From the NCBI GenBank assembly GCA_030248065.1, contig JASAMV010005483.1, forward strand, positions 124,001 through 188,000: a DNA stretch of 64,000 bases, read 5' to 3'. A program made the position numbers and the translations under genes. The notes under the pieces were generated by a model. It worked only from the letters and a program-made list of their open reading frames with translations. It did not search any database and was not told the DNA's origin. Positions 1-12,000 of the stretch are shown here, piece by piece; position 1 is the stretch's first letter, and each line of letters starts with the position of its first letter. The stretch is from Rhynchonema sp. JSB1_4 (taxonomy: Eukaryota > Nematoda > Chromadorea > Monhysterida > Xyalidae).

Positions 1-3000
1 CACGTTTCATCGAGTGCCAAAACGGTCAACCGACATCACAGTCGTGCCCGGTCGGTCAGGTGTTCACTGCCAATTTCGGATGTGACCACCCTGAATATGT
101 CGATGCTTGTGCCCAACCAACGCCACCCAATGAATGTGATGGATTAGTTGATCGCACTCGGTTATTGGTGAGTCAGCACCGGCCAGAGCTGAATTTTATT
201 TTCTTGGATGTGAATGGGGAACGCACCAATTGTATGGGGAACGAATAAAAGTGAATTTCTTGCTCTTGCACTTGCACGAATTGGTTGTCTTGACTTGAAA
301 ACCAGTCCATACCGTAACTCATGGACCAGAAAAAATAAGAGCCTCTGGAGGCTTTGTGGAAAACTCTGTTATTTTGCTGATACTAAATGACCGTAATATT
401 TGCGCACAGATCAGCGACTGTAATCGTTCGTTCACGGAATGTCTGGGTGGTGTGCCGACGCAGATGGACTGTCCATTCGGTCAAGTGTTCACGGCGACGT
501 TCGGTTGTGACCTGCCTGACGCGGTGCCCGAGTGTCGCACGACGCCAAATGAATGCACAGGAACAGTCGACAGGACAAGGATTTATGTGCGTCACACTTT
601 TCAACAATCAAGCCGGTGGCCGGACAATTGAGCAAAGCACATTTGAGCAAGACCACTTTGAGCAAGAAAAAAGAGCAGAGCCAAAAGAGCAGAGCTCTTA
701 TTTTGTCCCAATGGCTTAGGCTTGGGCTGATTTAGGTATCAGGCTTAGGCTTAGTTTTGTGTCTGAGCTTAGGCTTAGGCTTAGGCCTATTCGTTTTTAG
801 GTTCTGCTCTTTTGGCCTCTGCTCTTTTTCACTTGCTCAAAGTGGTCTTGCTCAAACGTGCTTTGGTCAATTGCCCGTCCGCCATCAAGCCAGTCCGTGA
901 TATCCATGCGTTTCTGGCAGCGGGCAGCAGATGCTAATCATTGTTCACTCATCCAGGTTGGCACATGCACTGCACGTTTCATCGAGTGCCAGAACGGTGT
1001 GCCCGTGCAGCGGTCGTGTCCCGATGGCCAAGTGTTCACCAACAGTTTCGGCTGTGAGTTGGCCGACTACACACCCGAATGTGGCGTCACAACATCAGCG
1101 GCACCCAACCAGTGCGACGGCAGGGTCGAGCGCGAACGTTTGTTGGTCAGTGTTGTGATTGCTGTCTGGTTTGTGGTGTGCCACTGACTGATGTAGATCA
1201 GCGAAACGGGCCAGTCCCGATCATGTCGTTGGTCAGCTTCGTTTATGTCAGTCGTGTGCGATTCGTTTATTTCAACATCACAGATCAGCGAGTGCAATCG
1301 CGACTTCATCGAGTGTCGCAACGGCCAACCGACGCAACAACAATGTCCAGAAGATCAAGTGTTCACGGCGGATTTTGGCTGCGATCGATCGGATGTGGTG
1401 CCGTCTTGTGCACCACCGCAAGCACCCAACCCCTGTGATGGTCAGGTCGACAGACAACGACTCTTTGTAAGTCAGTTTGCTCGCTGGTAGAATTGTTGCT
1501 TTTTCAATCGCGTTGGTTGCCTGATCGATTCAGCCAAGTGCCGCTGAAATGCACCTTGTCACAATTGTTTCGGTCACAGATCACTCCGTGTTCGGGTCGT
1601 TTCATCGAATGTCGCGCTGGCGAGGCGACGCTCGGTTCGTGTCCGCCCGGTCAAGTGTTCACTCGCGATTTCGGCTGTGATCCGCCGGACTGGGTGCCCG
1701 AATGTCGATCGAATCCAAATGAATGTGACGGACTAGTAGATCGGACAAGAATATTCGTGAGTTGTTCGACGTGCGATATTAACTGAGAATTGCAATAACT
1801 GTTGTGAGTGACTGTACAGCTCGACCACTGCGTGCCCGCATTCATCGAGTGCCGCAACGGCGTGCCCACGGCGCAGTCGTGCCCCGGCGGTCAAGTGTTC
1901 ACGCGTACGTTCGGTTGTGACCCGCCAGATTGGGTGCCCGAGTGTCAACCAGCCACGCCACCGCGGGCCGCACCGAACGAGTGCACGGGGAAAGTCGATC
2001 GTACCCGCATTCTGGTCGGTTATTTCCCATTTCGCGAACCACTTAATGAAATCGAGGCTTCCCCCATTCCTAGTCTTTCTGGCGTGATGCAGGCTATGCC
2101 GTGTTCACCAGTGTTCATTGAATGTATGGACGGTGTGCCGAAGTTGGGCAGGTGCCCCGACGGACAGGTGTTCACACGCGAGTTCGGTTGCGACCCGCCC
2201 GAATGGGTGCCGGAATGTAGCACGGCAACACAGGCACCGCCCAACGACTGCACCGGGCTCGTCGATCGCTCCCGAATCTTTGTTAGTCAAGCTTTTAGTG
2301 ATTGGAGATAGGGTGCGGGATTTGGGTTGGGGGTGTGCCGACATCCAACATTTAATACTTTGAAGTGACCCGACACCCTCAACGCCAAACAATCCGACTC
2401 CGATGTTGTATCGAGCTTCCTGTCAAGAGAGGGGTCTTGTTCGAAAAGCTGTTTCTGTCTGGCGCTTTTTCTATTTTGAAAACTTTGTGCATAGCATACT
2501 TTGCTCGCCCGACCCTCCAATTACACTGAAAATGGGGATATGTGGCGCGCGAAGCGCGAGATTTTTGGGTTCTTGAAGCGTTCATTTCGAAGTTGGAAGA
2601 AGTGCTTTGCGTTGTGAAAAAACACTTTTCCTGGAATTCTAAAACCCAAACGCTTGCCACCGATACCCAAACACCACGTAAAACTCAAACACCCGACAGC
2701 TACACCTGCCGCATCCTAATTGTAGAAGAAAAAAGCTTTTCCTGTACATCTGGAAAAGATACGCCGCTTATCATTTGCCACACTGTATGCTTTTGTCATC
2801 AGATCCGTGACTGTTCACGCGCGTTCACCGAGTGTCGCAATGGTGAGCCAACCGTACAGCACTGTCCCGAGGGTCAGGTGTACACGCGCGAATTCGGATG
2901 TGATCCGCCGGACTGGGTGCCAGAATGTCGATCCACGCCAAACGAGTGTACTGGCAAAGCGGAGTACTCGCGCATTTTTGTCAGTTCGGCTTTTTGCGAT

Positions 3001-6000
3001 TTTGTCAAGACCAAGAGTGACGTTTGACGTTGCTTTAGATCGCCGATTGTCTGCCACGTTTCCTCGAGTGTCGCAACGGTGCACCAACGATCATGTCATG
3101 CCCCACCAACCAAGTGTTCACTCGTGCGTTCGGTTGTGACCCACCGGCCTGGGTGCCTGAATGTCAAGGTCAACCAGTCACAAACACTACCACAAGCACA
3201 CAAGCAGCGCCACCCAACCGGTGCACCGGCCAGGCTGATCGCACCAGGATTTTCGTGAGTTGCTGCCTTGGCCAGTGCTGGAATTCATTCGCTCACACTC
3301 GTTGACCATTCATTCTGCAGGTGTCCGACTGTGTGCCCGATTACATCGAGTGCCGCAATGGCCAACCCACTCCACAAACATGTCCATCTGGTCAAGTGTT
3401 CACTCGTACTTTCGGATGTGATCCCCCAGCCTGGGTTCCTGAGTGTCAACCAGCCACCACACCTGCTGCACCAAATCAATGTGACGGCAAAGCCGACCGC
3501 ACTCGGATTTTCGTAAGCCAGCCTTCGGGCAGTGTTTTGTGAAGCTTCCGTAATTGTAACACGTACGTTCAGATCTCCGACTGTGTGCCCGAGTTCATCG
3601 AGTGCCGCAGCGGTCAGCCCACCCAACAACAATGCCCAAGTGGACAGGTGTTCACTCGCACGTTCGGTTGCGACCCGCCGGCCTGGGTACCCGAGTGTCA
3701 ACCAGTCACCACGCCTGCTGCACCGAATGAGTGTGACGGCTTGGCTGATCGCACCCGCATCTTTGTACGTTGTCATTTCTGGTACTTTTTGCACGTCGAC
3801 ATTTTCATTTCATTTTGTTTACATTTCCCATTGAAGGTAGCGGATTGTGTGCCCGATTACATCGAGTGCCGCAACGGCCAACCCACTCCACAAACGTGTC
3901 CATCCGGTCAAGTATTCACTCGTGCGTTCGGCTGTGACCCGCCAATCTGGGTACCCGAGTGCAAGCCAGCCGAACCGAACGAATGTGACGGCAAGGCAGA
4001 CCGAACCAGGATTTTCGTCAGTTTTGCATTTTAATTTTCTTGGTGCTAGTCGATCGTTTATGTAACCGGCGATTTTCAGATCTCGGACTGTGTGCCCGAT
4101 TTCATCGAGTGCCGCGGCGGTCAGCCCACCCAGCAACAATGCCCAAGTGGTCAGGTGTTCACTCGTACGTTCGGTTGCGACCCGCCGGCCTGGGTACCCG
4201 AGTGTCAACCAGTCACCACGCCTGCTGCACCGAATGAGTGTGACGGCTTGGCTGATCGCACCCGCATCTTTGTACGTTGTCATTTCTGGTACTTTTTGCA
4301 CGTCGACATTTTCATTTCATTTTGTTTACATTTCCCATTGCAGGTAGCGGATTGTGTGCCCGATTTCATCGAGTGCCGCGGCGGTCAGCCCACCCAACAA
4401 CAATGCCCAAGTGGTCAGGTGTTCACTCGTACGTTCGGTTGCGACCCGCCAGCCTGGGTACCTGAGTGTCAACCGGCCACAACACCTGCTGCACCGAATG
4501 AATGTGATGGCTTGGCTGATCGCACCCGCATCTTTGTACGTCTGCGCAAACAACTTTGCTAAACAGGATAGCGCGGGCATTAGATCCCAACCGTTTGCAG
4601 GTGTCCGACTGTGTGCCCGATTACATCGAGTGCCGCAACGGCCAACCCACTCCACAAACATGTCCATCTGGTCAAGTGTTCACTCGTACTTTCGGATGTG
4701 ATCCCCCAGCCTGGGTACCTGAGTGCAAGCCAGCTACCACTCCAGCCGCGCCCAATGAATGTGATGGTCTGGCTGATAGGACTCGTGTTTTCGTGAGTGT
4801 GTTTTCGTGAGTGATTTGCGTTTATATTATAATGGAGCTCTGATTGTTTAACCCTACTATTCCGATGTTTGCAGATCTCTGATTGTGTGCCCGACTATCT
4901 CGAGTGCCGCAACGGTCAGCCGACACGCCAGACATGCCCGAGTGGTCAGGTGTTCACACGCACGTTCGGTTGCGACCCGCCAGCTTGGGTAGCCGAATGC
5001 CAGCTGCCTCCGACAACTACCACCTTGCGCTCAACCACTGTAGAATGCAATGAGGGTATGTACTCGCCCTTTATTTGTTTTTGTCCGCGCGCCTTCTAAA
5101 TTACTGCGATGTTGATCTGAATAACCGAAATTGGCGTGTTAGCGATCTTACTGTGCTCCTTTGCACGAAATTCCAACTGTACTGGGCGACGATGTACGTC
5201 AACCATTTTTCAATCTGCCTGCCTGTGCAGGTTCCAGCATGGCAGTGGGTGTGTGCGACCGCAAGTACGTCGTGTGTTCGGGTGGTCGTCGCACGCCGAC
5301 ACGTTGTGCATTAGGTGATGTGTTCCATCAACCTGCGTCCAAATGTCTGCCTGCGTCGGCCGTGCCTGGATGCAACACGCAGACCACTGCTTGTAATGAA
5401 GGTGCGTGCGAGTCTGGGTCGATTACAGCAGCACGTGTTACAGTAGCATATCAAGTGCAGTGCTTGGAACGGAAATGAAAGGTTCAGGCGCTGAAACATT
5501 TCAAACCTTTTGTAGAATTCTATCCGTTGTTGTTTGACACATTGCACAGGTCAATATTAACGCAGGTGAAACGACTGCGAATGGCGCGTGCTCTGAGGAA
5601 TACCTGCAGTGTGTGGATGGCAGTGTGACTCGTCAGTTTTGTGGCACCAGTCAGGTGTTCTACCAGTCATTGTCGTCTTGTCTGCCCGTCGAGTTGGTGC
5701 CCGGTTGTGCGTCAACGACCACACAAGCCGCTCCATCGTGTGATGACGGTTGGTTACAGACCATAAAGTTTGCCACAAGCTAAACTTTGGAAATTTTGCA
5801 CGTTGATAGAACCCGTTCGACGATCCTTTCATTGTGTGGCTTTGCCAAAAAAAGTTTCTTTCTAATTTAGGCTCTGACCGTCCGATCGGCGGTTGTTCCG
5901 AGGAATACGAAGTGTGCGTCAATGGAACGTTCGAATCTCGTTGGTGTGCCACGGATCAGGTTGGGGTCACACTGGGCATGCGTCAAAGTTGGTGATCACA

Positions 6001-9000
6001 TCGGATCACAGTTGGCCTCAATTAGAACTACCCCCAATTCTGACCAGCTGACTGAATTCACACACATTCAGACTGACACGGTCGAAATTAATGGCATTCA
6101 CAAATCTCAATGTCCGATTTTAAACTGGGAGTGGCCAAAGCATGTCGCATTACGCAGGTGTACTACGCGGCAACACGCAGTTGTCTGCCACCTAATGCCG
6201 TGCCAGGCTGTGTGCCCACGCAAGCTGCACCCACGTGCACTGCCTACGAACGTATTCCACTGGGCGCGTGCAACGAACAATTCATTCAGTGCATCAAGGT
6301 AATGATTATTGTGTCACTGACACTTCTTCGTTATCATTTTCTCGTTGGGATGTCATGTTTGTAGAAGCACCTAAACAGTAAAACTACCCTTTCATCTTCA
6401 GGGTATCGAAGTGCGCGCTTGGTGTCCGGAGGGCAACGTCTTTGACGGATCCACCGTGTCCTGCCAATTGCCGTCCGACATCGCTGACTGTCAATCTGCG
6501 CCACCAGTTGTCAGTGAGTGCTTCCAATCGTGAACATTTTATGATTGTCGGATGACATATTCGCACTATAATGCTTGTAATCAATATCCTTATCTACACA
6601 TGTAGCTCCGCCATCAACTTGCACAACCGGTCAATCATTCCCATTGGGCACATGCAACGAGGAATACCTCCAATGTGACAATGGTGCGTACGTGCGTGCA
6701 TGGTGTGGTCAGGGCCAGGTCTATTCGCAGACCTACACGCAATGTGTGCCCGAGTTCATCGGTGAGTTGCTTGCTTGTTCAGGGCTTGTTTCGACATCTC
6801 AAGCATTTTTGTTCTGTTGACAAATGCAAATTGCGCTAGATACGGTGTGCCATTGCAGAATGTGCATCAGCACCGTCTACGCCTTGTGTTAGTGGCAGCA
6901 AGACGGCAACGGGCACGTGCGAGTCGGTCTGGTTGTTGTGCATCAACGGACAGCAATTGCCGCAGAATTGTCCACCGAACACGTTCTACAATCAGAACAG
7001 TGGCAATTGCGAACCGGCCTGGCCACCTGGTACATTGTTTGGTTGGGTAAACTGTGGGAGCCTTTTGTGTAATGTCATTTTACTCAATTTGACAGAGTGC
7101 TCGGTTGTGACGCCACCATCCAACCCATCGACATGCGTGGAAGGTTCTAGAGCCGCGACTGGTATGTGCTCTGAAACATGGCTGTTGTGCATCAAGGGAC
7201 GACAGGTTCCGCAATGGTGCCCTCCCAACTTGTTCTTCAATGCAAACACCAACAACTGCGAACCAGCTTGGCCACCAGGTATGTAGCCTTCATTGTGGGT
7301 GTGCTCCTGGCAGATATCAATAATGTTCGCATGTGCATGTTCGCATATTCAGAATGCCCGATTGCCACCCGACCACCATTCAACCCACCAGTTTGTGTCG
7401 AGGGCAGTCGTACCGCAACAGCACCGTGCTCTGAGACGTGGCTGTTGTGTGTGAATGGACAACGGGTGCCACAGTGGTGTCCGGCAAACACGTTCTTCAA
7501 CGCTAACACCAACAACTGCCAACAACCCTGGCTCCCTGGTTAGTTTCGTGGTCTTTATGCCCTTATCTTGCCTTCACTTTGTCCCTACCAACTTAGTATT
7601 TGCAGAATGTCCCGTGTCAAGTCCATGTGTCGAAGGCACACGCAGTGCGACAGGTGCATGTGAGGAGGAGTGGTTGTTGTGTGTCAATGGACAGCAGGTG
7701 CCGCAATGGTGCTTCGCTGGAACCGTGTTCAATGCAGCCACCGGACAATGCCAACAACCGTGGCGACCCGGTCAGTTACAACACTGGTTATAACAAAACC
7801 ACAGCAAATAAAAGCTACAAAAAGCGCCAAGGAGAGAGAAAGATCACGGACATCAGGACAGATCACAGGACATGTTAACAGAACTGAAAATTTTCATTTT
7901 CCCTCTTCCTCCCAAACGACAATTGGGGCCCGGGGCTTTTTCTTTCTCTTTTTTTCCACCCCAAGTTTTTTTTTTTCCTCCCTTCTTCCCCCTCCCCCTT
8001 TTCGCGCTGCCTTCTCTCTTTCTTTTTTTCCCCCCCCTCTTTTTTTTCTCTTCTTTCTTTTCTTTTTTTTTCTTTTTTTTTTTCTCCCAGAACAAACCAA
8101 ACCAACCAACCCGGTCAGTTAGCCTGTGTGCGTACATCCTGGAAAAATGTAACACTGTAGCTGTAACTGTTGGCCACATGCGTGTGAACGTTTGTACACA
8201 ATGTTCAGAATGTTCGTCGTCGCCCACGGTGTGCACGGATGGTCAAGTGTCAACGACGGGCGTGTGCTCCGAGACGTACCTGTTGTGTGTCGGTGGTCAA
8301 CCGGTGACACAATGGTGCAAACCGGCCGGCACCGTGTTCAATCCCGACACTGGACGATGTCAAGCACCGTGGCAACCCGGTTGGTTACCATCGTAAACCA
8401 ACATGTCACACCGTAGTCGTCTTCTCAGAAGAGTTGCCGCCTTTAAGTTGACAAGCTCATTGCGTAATTGTCCATAACAACGTTACATCGTGCAACATTT
8501 CACAAGAGTGTTTCGGTGTGCCGAACAACCCGAGATGCGCAGCCAACGAGCAGCTGCCAGTCGCACAATGTGCGAATCAGTACATTCAATGTTGGTGGGG
8601 TCAAGCACATCGACGCACGTGTGTGGGCGCTGGCCAGGCATTCGATCCGACCGACAATCAGTGCAAAGATCGCGAACAGGTACGACGGCGGAGGAACAAT
8701 TGAGTTGGCACTGAGAGGTTTATTCAATGCTCAGTCCATCGGTCTATAGTTGTCAAATGGTGTTTCTCCTGACCGTATGCATTTATATTCAGGTTTCGTC
8801 ATGCGCAGTTGATGACACCAGTGCGCCGGATGACAATGCACCCGAGACGGACATTGCGCACCGCTTTGACGTTAGTTAATTATCCGCACTCGGACGTGCC
8901 GTAATTTTCATAAACATTTTAGGCAATTTCTTGAGATTGAAATAGGAGACCAGCAGTAGATTGTTGAAGCTAAACCCTTTCAATTGTCGCCTACCATACT

Positions 9001-12000
9001 CTTGACCAAGGGTTCAATGTGTTGCAGTTCCCTCCGGGCACAACCTGCGATGGTAAGGACGATGGTTTATATCGAGTGCACCAGTGTTCGCCGTTGTACA
9101 TCGAATGTCGACACGATGGTGTGTCCCTGGTGAAACGTTACTGCGAGTCACCGGCGTTGGCATTCAGCGAGTTGCAGCAGAAATGCGTCGCCCTGCCGTC
9201 GTGTAGATTGACTGCCGTCGCTGGTGATGTGTTTGAACAGCTGGTTAGTCTACGAACGAAAATTACCATTGCTCATGTGCCTACACCGTATAAGCTCCGA
9301 TTGCTGCAGGATGACGACGAATTCTCGTGCGCCGGACGTGACGAAGACAAGAAACATTCGGTGGCCAAATGCAGTCGCGTGTCGGCCTCGTGTGAACAAG
9401 GTTCGTTGACTACATGTTCGGGGCGAACTAATTTCGTAAGCGTACCAGCAAGCACGGTTGTTCGTTCACCACAAAACGCTTATCGAACTAATGCTGCCGA
9501 TTTTATGCACCCTGCAATCAAAACCGCTGTACCAATTGTACCAATGTAATTACAACGATTTACCGCATGTGCCAGGTAATTTGATATCACTGGACGTGTG
9601 CACCGACATCGACACGGTGTGGAGTGACGACGCACAGAAATGCGTGCTCAATGACGAATGTCCCACGTCGAATTTGATGGTTGCCATTCGGCCTCAACTT
9701 CCTGTCCTGTGAGTGCTGCTTCTTTACGTTTTGTGTGAGAGGAACTGTGCTCTGTTTCGTGTTCGGGTCCGTCAGCGGCCTACCGCTTGTGTGTCTTCCA
9801 AACGTGAGCGGCCTTGTCCGTCCGTTCCATCCACATTGCACAAGTGAGATGACGCTGTCGTTTCAGGCCTGACCTGCCCTTAAAGCCAATCCCATTCCGT
9901 CGTACCAAACGTGCCGTTGTGTTCCCATTCCCCGAGCCACCAGCCAATCCATCGCCACCCGTGTTCTTCCCCAAACCGTCGCCTCCCAAACCTGTGTTCT
10001 TCGCACCACCGTCAGCCCCGCCGGCACCCGCACCAACACGTTTGTCCTGATTTTGTTAAAAGTTTTTCTGATCAAATCCACTCTCTCATCAACTTTTGCA
10101 GCCGTGATCCCGAACTGCGTGGGCAAGCCCGACGATTCGAAACACGAACTTGGCTCGTGCAATCGTGACTACTGCATCTGCAAGTCCAACAAGCCGGTGT
10201 TCATGCAGTGCGATGACGGTGCCGTTTTCGCTGCACAGTTCAACACCTGTGTCCCGCGCGCGTTTGCACCTGGTTGGTCGTTCTTGGGTGTGGACATTCT
10301 TGAATGCTTTTTCCAACGGCAATTATGGCAAATTTTTTCCTCATCTTATTGATGGGAGCAAGAACAGTGTGACTCGAGTTGTCGGAATAAATGCACCATA
10401 CAAATGCGGTGGTAACCTCCCAGCGACAGCACTGGTTGATAAACATTGTTCGCTTCGGGCTCGTCAGTGCACTGTTTATAAGCAGTTTGTTTCCATCAAC
10501 CAAATTCGCCAACAAATCCTAACCGTATTGAGATGCAGGTTGCACCCCAAGTCCATCATCGCCACCAGTGTTCTCGCCGCCGGTCGTCAAACCGCCATTA
10601 TTTGCGCCACCCGCACCTACACCTGCACGTTTGTTCATTCCAAAACTTTTGCTTTTTTACGTATGTATACTGTATATATTTAGGTCGTGTCCCTATAAAC
10701 TAGGTAGACAGTTCGTTTGATGACAAACATCTGCAGCTCGTACATTTTGCAGCCGTGATCCCGAACTGCGTGGGCAAGCCCGATGATTCGAAACACGAAC
10801 TTGGCTCGTGCAATCGTGACTACTGCATCTGCAAGTCCAACAAGCCGGTATTTATGCAATGCGATGAAGGTGCCGTGTTCGCTGCACAGTTCAACACCTG
10901 TGTCCCGCGCGCGTTTGCACCTGGTTGGTCACATTTTGACATTAGCTTTTTCGCAAATGGTTGATGAGGGACCGTTTTAACTCAAAGCAATGCAAGCAAG
11001 CGCACCACGCTTGTGATCAGGGTCTGCGGGGCAACCCACAGCGACACCAGTTAATTAACATGCTCAGGCTCGTCATCGTCAGTGTAAAACTCATTGTTTC
11101 GCCTATTTGCTTCAACCATTTTGTAAATGGCAACATTGGCGTGCAGGTTGCACCGTAAGTCCGGCATCGCCACCAGCCTTCTCGCCACCGTCCTTTACGC
11201 CACCAGCACCTACACGTTTGTTCCTCGCGAATTTTTTGAGTGTTTTTGCTCTTGGTGTTTAAAACTTAAGTTGACAAACTATCAACTTTTACAGCCGTGA
11301 TTCCGCACTGCGTGGGCAAGCCCGATGATTCGAAACACGAACTTGGCTCGTGCAATCGTGACTACTGCATCTGCAAGTCCAACAAGCCGGTATTCATGCA
11401 GTGCGATGACGGTGCCGTTTTCGCTGCACAGTTCAACACCTGTGTCCCGCGCGCGTTTGCGCCTGGTTGGTCATTGCTGTTTAGGTGGTGGCAAACTGAA
11501 AGAATACAAAATGACGACAATAAAAAATTCGGTTCACAGGTTGCACCCCGAGTGCCCCATCGCCACCAGTGTTCACACCGCCGGTTGCCAAGTCACCACC
11601 GCAGCAGAGTCCCCCCTGTCCCAATCCCGAGCCCGAGCCATCACCGGTGCCGCCAACCACTGCCGCACCAACAAGTTGGTTGATTCCTTCCTTACTGCAG
11701 TGTAGTTGACGCAAATCGTTGGTATTCCTAACCCTAAGCGTCCACCCTGAACCATTTGCCCCATCAACTACAATACAGTGAATCCGTGCGCGACCCGTGT
11801 GCCGGACGCTCGTTTTGCACTGGGTGGTTGCGAGCCCGATTTCTTCGTGTGCAAGGCGGCGGCGGGCGCGTTGAAACCGGTGCTGATGCGATGCCCCAAT
11901 GGTCAGGCGTTTGAAACATCATGGAACAAATGCGCGTCGCACGTCGACAATCCGGATTGCGATGGCATACCTGGTGCGTGCCACTGGTTGATTGCTAATG

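Larger units (their letters stand above)
3..5055 (+). other. Module I of the chitin-binding protein: 16 phase-0 exons, each one CBM14 repeat
   Basis: Sixteen consecutive exons of 165-216 nt each encode a pattern like DCVPDYIECRNGQPT, then TCPSGQVFTRTFGCDPP and WVPEC, ending in a Thr/Pro/Ala linker and NECDGLADRTRIF. The introns interrupt each domain between its first and second cysteines: an exon carries Cys2-Cys6 of one domain plus Cys1 of the next. Spacing is about C-x13-C-x6-C-x9-C-x11-C-x8-C, which fits CBM14. All introns here are phase 0 until the exon ending at 5055, which switches to phase 1. The TTPAAP linkers are probable O-glycosylation sites (inference). Confidence 0.85.

Noticed and set aside
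7853..8236. Lys/Glu-rich minus-strand frame and Phe-rich plus-strand frame
   Set aside because: Both come from the polypyrimidine tract inside an intron.
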